This document shows, piece by piece, positions 13,881 to 16,752 of a DNA stretch of 16,752 nt. The DNA comes from an uncultured Bacilli bacterium (GTDB taxonomy: Bacteria; Bacillota_I; Bacilli_A; RF39; UBA660). Made by a program: the position numbers and the translations under genes. Under the pieces are notes generated by a model. That model had not been told where the DNA came from. It was given only the letters and a program-made list of their open reading frames with translations, and did no database searches. The stretch spans positions 1 through 16,752 of the forward strand of contig CANQHY010000017.1 of assembly GCA_947623975.1 (NCBI GenBank), read 5' to 3'. Positions within the stretch are counted from its first letter, which is position 1, and every line of letters begins with the position of its first letter.

Positions 13881-15371
13881 TTGAAAGAGTTAATGTTTAA
13901 TAAAATAAAAGCTTCTGTTAAATCAATATTACCAATAACAGTTATCGTTTTAATAATCAGTTTAATTTTTTCTAATAATTCTATAACAAGCTTAGTGCCT
14001 TCCTTTTTAATAGGCTCTCTTTTTCTTATAATTGGAATGTGCCTTTTTGATATTGGCGCTGATATATCGATGATTGAAATAGGGGAGAAGATAGGTACTC
14101 ATTTGACAAAGAAAAAAAGTATTCCTTTTGTCTTGTTTATGTGTTTCTTAATAGGTTTTATAGTAACTATTGCTGAACCCGATTTAAATGTTTTGGCGAG
14201 TGAAGTTCCATCTGTTTCTAGTAATGTTTTAGTCTATACAGTAGGAATTGGTGTAGGAATTTTCTTATTAATAGCTGCTGTTAGAATGTTATTTCAAATA
14301 AAGTATTCATATTTACTAATTTTTTTATGTGTGTTGTCTTTTGTCCTTGCTTATTTCACACCACAGGAATTTGTTCCTTTAGCATTTGATGCCGGTGGTG
14401 TTACAACTGGACCTTTGAGTGTTCCACTAATTATTGCACTTGGTGCAGGACTATCCGCAATGCGTAGTGATTCTAAGAAAAAAGAAGATACTTTTGGAAT
14501 GATTTCTTTTTGTTCTGTTGGACCTGTGATAATTGTTTTGTTATTAGGACTTATTTATAATACTAAATCATCATACAATCAAATTACAGTAACTACTGCA
14601 CAATCTTTTTTAGAGATCATAAATATATATCTTAAAGCTTTACCAATTTATTTGAAAGAGGTGATTGCTTCCTTAGGACCAATTGTAATTATGTTTCTTA
14701 TATATAATTTTATATTTTTAAAATTAGATAAAAAAGAATTAATAAAAATTTTTAAAGGATTAGTTTATACCTATTTAGGTCTTGTTATCTTTTTAACCGG
14801 AGTAAATGTTGGCTTTTTGCCGATGGGATATACAGTTGGTAAGGTATTAGCGAAATACACTTATATCTTGATACCGCTAGGAATGATTTTAGGATATTTT
14901 ATTGTCTCTAGTGAGCCGGCTGTAGCCGTTTTGACAGAGCAAATCGAGGATATAACTAATGGTAATATTAAGAAAAAAACAATGGATTTGTCGCTTGCAG
15001 TTGGTGTAGGAATTGCTGCAGGACTTTCGATATTAAGAGTTATAACAGGGATATCTATTTGGTACTTTTTGTTGCCTGGTTATATCGTAGCACTTGCCTT
15101 GTCCTTCTTTGTACCACCAATATTTACTACTATTGCTTTTGATTCTGGAGGAGTAGCGTCTGGTACAATGACTGCAACCTTTCTTCTTCCATTTGCAATA
15201 GGTATTGCTGAGTCTTTAGAGCGAAATGTTTTAACTGATGCTTTTGGTTTAGTTGCTATCGTTGCTACAATTCCTTTAATAACTGTTCAACTAGTAGGAC
15301 TTATCTATAAAATCAAAACAAAAACTAATTATAATGACCCAATTTATAACGAAGAAATTATTGATTATTAG
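13881..15371 (+). CDS. DUF1538 family membrane transporter
   Basis: This is a 496-residue, strongly hydrophobic protein. It has an internal duplication that marks DUF1538: the first half carries an acidic EPD (99-101) and FDAGGVTTGP (169-178), and the second carries EPAV (345-348) and FDSGGVASGT (420-429). About a dozen membrane helices are likely. Related proteins (UmpA/UmpB of halophilic bacteria) have, as I recall, been reported to exchange Na+ or K+ for protons; the substrate here is unknown. The start is TTG 13881, which lies 7 bases after AGGAGG (13868-13873); TTG 13860 and ATG 13863 lie upstream of that site. The next gene's ribosome binding site overlaps the stop codon, so this gene is translated with a PII-like partner. 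Confidence 0.92.
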   Translation: MKELMFNKIKASVKSILPITVIVLIISLIFSNNSITSLVPSFLIGSLFLIIGMCLFDIGADISMIEIGEKIGTHLTKKKSIPFVLFMCFLIGFIVTIAEPDLNVLASEVPSVSSNVLVYTVGIGVGIFLLIAAVRMLFQIKYSYLLIFLCVLSFVLAYFTPQEFVPLAFDAGGVTTGPLSVPLIIALGAGLSAMRSDSKKKEDTFGMISFCSVGPVIIVLLLGLIYNTKSSYNQITVTTAQSFLEIINIYLKALPIYLKEVIASLGPIVIMFLIYNFIFLKLDKKELIKIFKGLVYTYLGLVIFLTGVNVGFLPMGYTVGKVLAKYTYILIPLGMILGYFIVSSEPAVAVLTEQIEDITNGNIKKKTMDLSLAVGVGIAAGLSILRVITGISIWYFLLPGYIVALALSFFVPPIFTTIAFDSGGVASGTMTATFLLPFAIGIAESLERNVLTDAFGLVAIVATIPLITVQLVGLIYKIKTKTNYNDPIYNEEIIDY

Positions 15372-15380
15372 GGAGGGACT

Positions 15381-16076
15381 ATGAAAGAGGAAATAGTAAA
15401 AACGAAAGTACTAGTAACAATAACTGATAGAGGAAAAGACGATAAAATTTTGAGACTTTATAAAAGACATAAAATAACATATTCTTTCAAGATAAACGGA
15501 AAAGGTACAGCTTCAAGTTCACTTATGGATTATTTTGGACTTGATGAAATTAAGAAAAATGTAATTCTTAGTATAATACCAGAAAAATTAGAATCTAAGC
15601 TTCTATATGATTTACAAAATAAAATTGAAATCTATAGACCAGGATATGGAATAGCATTTACTATACCTATAACAAGTGCTACTAGGTATTTGTCCAATCA
15701 ATACAATGATAGAAAGTTTGTAGAGGAGGAGTACATTGTGAAGAAAAATAAAGAATATGAGTTAATAGTTTTAATTGTATTAGAAGGATATTCTTCTTTA
15801 GCAATGGATGCCGCTAAAAGAGTTGGAGCAAATGGCGGAACACTTATTAATGGAATTGGACTAGGTTCCAAAGAGGCAACTAAATTTTTAGGTATTACTA
15901 TAGAACCAGAAAAAGATGTTGTATTAATATTAACAGAAAAAGAAAATAAAAAGAAAGTTATGCAGGAGGTAACAGATGCCGTTGGACTTTCTAAAGAAGG
16001 AAGAGGAATTTGCTTCTCAATGCCAGTTGATAATGTCGTAGGACTTACAGAAAAAATAGAATTTTTAAAGAAATAA
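15381..16076 (+). CDS. Tandem PII-like signalling protein
   Basis: These 231 residues form two ferredoxin-like PII (GlnB superfamily) domains in tandem. The first (about 7-105) ends RPGYGIAFTIPI. The second (about 125-225) has LVLEGYSS-type beginnings (VLEGYSSLAMDAAKRVG), a short T-loop region with GLGSKEATKFLG, the strand DVVLILTEKE, and ends GRGICFSMPV, which aligns with the GxxFVSPV of GlnB. PII proteins bind nucleotides and regulate transporters or enzymes by docking loops. Fused to itself, this protein would form a pseudo-oligomer rather than the usual homotrimer. Its gene lies 9 bases after the DUF1538 transporter with ribosome binding site GGGAGGG, the same arrangement as amtB-glnK. 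I infer that it senses a nucleotide or ion state and gates the transporter. The ligand cannot be read from sequence. Confidence 0.85.
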   Translation: MKEEIVKTKVLVTITDRGKDDKILRLYKRHKITYSFKINGKGTASSSLMDYFGLDEIKKNVILSIIPEKLESKLLYDLQNKIEIYRPGYGIAFTIPITSATRYLSNQYNDRKFVEEEYIVKKNKEYELIVLIVLEGYSSLAMDAAKRVGANGGTLINGIGLGSKEATKFLGITIEPEKDVVLILTEKENKKKVMQEVTDAVGLSKEGRGICFSMPVDNVVGLTEKIEFLKK

Positions 16077-16089
16077 AGAGGTGTAAAAA

Positions 16090-16683
16090 ATGAATTTAGA
16101 TGAAAAAGAAATGAGCGAGGAAGAAATTTTATCATTGCTAGAAAAACAAATTATTGGAGTTACTGAAGAAGAAAAAGAATTAAAAAGTGTAGTGGCAATT
16201 ACTCCACACCCAAATAATGAAAATTTTAAGTTATTTGCAGTATTCAATGATTTTGCAGATGAGGAGTTGTTATTTAAAATAGAAGATGACATAAATAATT
16301 GGTTTTCTTCTTTAAATGATAGTATTTATTTAAATATCGACAGAATTTATGGTGAATATTTAAATAAACTTGTTAATATTAAAGAAAAATTAGAAGAACA
16401 AGAATTTGCGTTAGGCTCTTTTTCTAGTGCTATAGTGGGAGAAAATAAGACTATAATATCAAAAGTTGGCAATACCAATATTTATAGATATTCTAATGGT
16501 AGTATTGATGATTTATCAGTAAAGGGACTATTAAAAATACTTAGTAATGATAATTTTGACTCGTTAGTACTTATGAGTAAGGGAGAATATGGAAACATTT
16601 TAGATAATAGAATAAAAATAGTATCTAAAAATGTTACTAAGGAAGAACTTGTAGAACGACTTTTCGAAAGTAAAGCAAATTAA
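16090..16683 (+). CDS. Degenerate PP2C-like protein (probable pseudophosphatase)
   Basis: This 197-residue protein starts at ATG 16090 behind GAGGTG (16078-16083), 13 bases after the PII-like gene. Three segments resemble the PPM/PP2C fold in the right order. KLFAVFNDFADEEL (47-60) aligns with the LFAVADGMGGHxxGE motif, SFSSAIVGENKTIISKVGNTNIYRYSNG (110-137) with GSTAVVALIxxxxLYVANVGDSRAYxxRDG, and LVLMSKGEYGNIL (159-171) with LLLCSDGLxDxL. The metal-binding Asp and Gly residues are missing in all (NDFAD for DGMGG, SKG for SDG), and the protein is shorter than the usual 240 residues. It is soluble with no signal peptide. If the assignment is right, it cannot be a normal metal-dependent phosphatase and may bind a phosphoprotein or scaffold. 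The match is by eye only. Confidence 0.6.
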   Translation: MNLDEKEMSEEEILSLLEKQIIGVTEEEKELKSVVAITPHPNNENFKLFAVFNDFADEELLFKIEDDINNWFSSLNDSIYLNIDRIYGEYLNKLVNIKEKLEEQEFALGSFSSAIVGENKTIISKVGNTNIYRYSNGSIDDLSVKGLLKILSNDNFDSLVLMSKGEYGNILDNRIKIVSKNVTKEELVERLFESKAN

Positions 16684-16752
16684 ATTAAAATTTTTAAAAG
16701 ATTGTTTATGCTCTATCATAGCTAGTGTATGAATTTTATTATTAGCTAAGGG

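Noticed and set aside
15698..16135. Open frame of 145 codons on the - strand
   Set aside because: It is a shadow of the PII-like gene, Ser/Phe-rich as expected from reversed AT-rich codons, and has no ribosome binding site or family match.
16684..16752. Terminator or start of another gene at the right end
   Set aside because: TAGCTA occurs twice (near 16722 and 16743) and could pair, but it is self-palindromic and the sequence ends before any T tract or open frame can be judged.

Overview
The window is a stretch of very AT-rich bacterial chromosome in which every convincing gene lies on the + strand. Strong purine-rich ribosome binding sites, a T-box leader on asnS, a pair of WXG100 proteins, a lipoprotein signal and TTGACA/TATAAT promoters point to a low-GC Firmicutes/Bacillota relative. 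An uncultured gut-type Bacilli lineage is possible, but I cannot name a species. The standard genetic code fits: Trp is TGG throughout. No complete gene here ends in TGA (11 TAA, 4 TAG).

Layout. (1) 1-593: 3' end of a gene that enters from the left with five 18-bp tandem repeats. (2) 655-1402: promoter, two small WXG100 (Esx-type) proteins and a strong terminator. This is a type VII secretion substrate pair; no secretion machinery gene is in the window. (3) 1403-4655: a MacB/FtsX-type ABC exporter operon. Its ATPase is intact, but its large permease is split by a frameshift near 2935. (4) 4791-7328: tex (S1-domain RNA-binding protein) with a small two-helix membrane protein. (5) 7383-9067: T-box-controlled asnS, closed by a terminator. 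(6) 9078-11094: a double-length ThyX-like thymidylate synthase followed 2 bases later by a dTMP kinase, so dUMP to dTMP to dTDP is encoded in one transcript. (7) 11172-13202: a 676-residue sigma-70-family factor with about 200 unassigned residues on each side of the sigma core, then a small lipoprotein and a terminator. (8) 13840-16683: a DUF1538 membrane transporter, a tandem PII-like regulator and a degenerate PP2C-like protein in a tight operon.

The two most interesting units are these. The ThyX has two halves that appear to have lost complementary active-site motifs: the N-terminal half keeps SxRY, and the C-terminal half keeps RHR and the RxxxxAQ motif. The DUF1538/PII/PP2C-like operon resembles a transporter with its own nucleotide-sensing regulator (compare AmtB-GlnK) plus a probable pseudophosphatase. 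The large sigma factor has non-canonical residues where the -10 element is normally read, so it is probably an alternative sigma rather than the housekeeping one. No rRNA, tRNA, CRISPR array, transposase or integrase was seen. The last 69 bases (16684-16752) hold no gene I can support.
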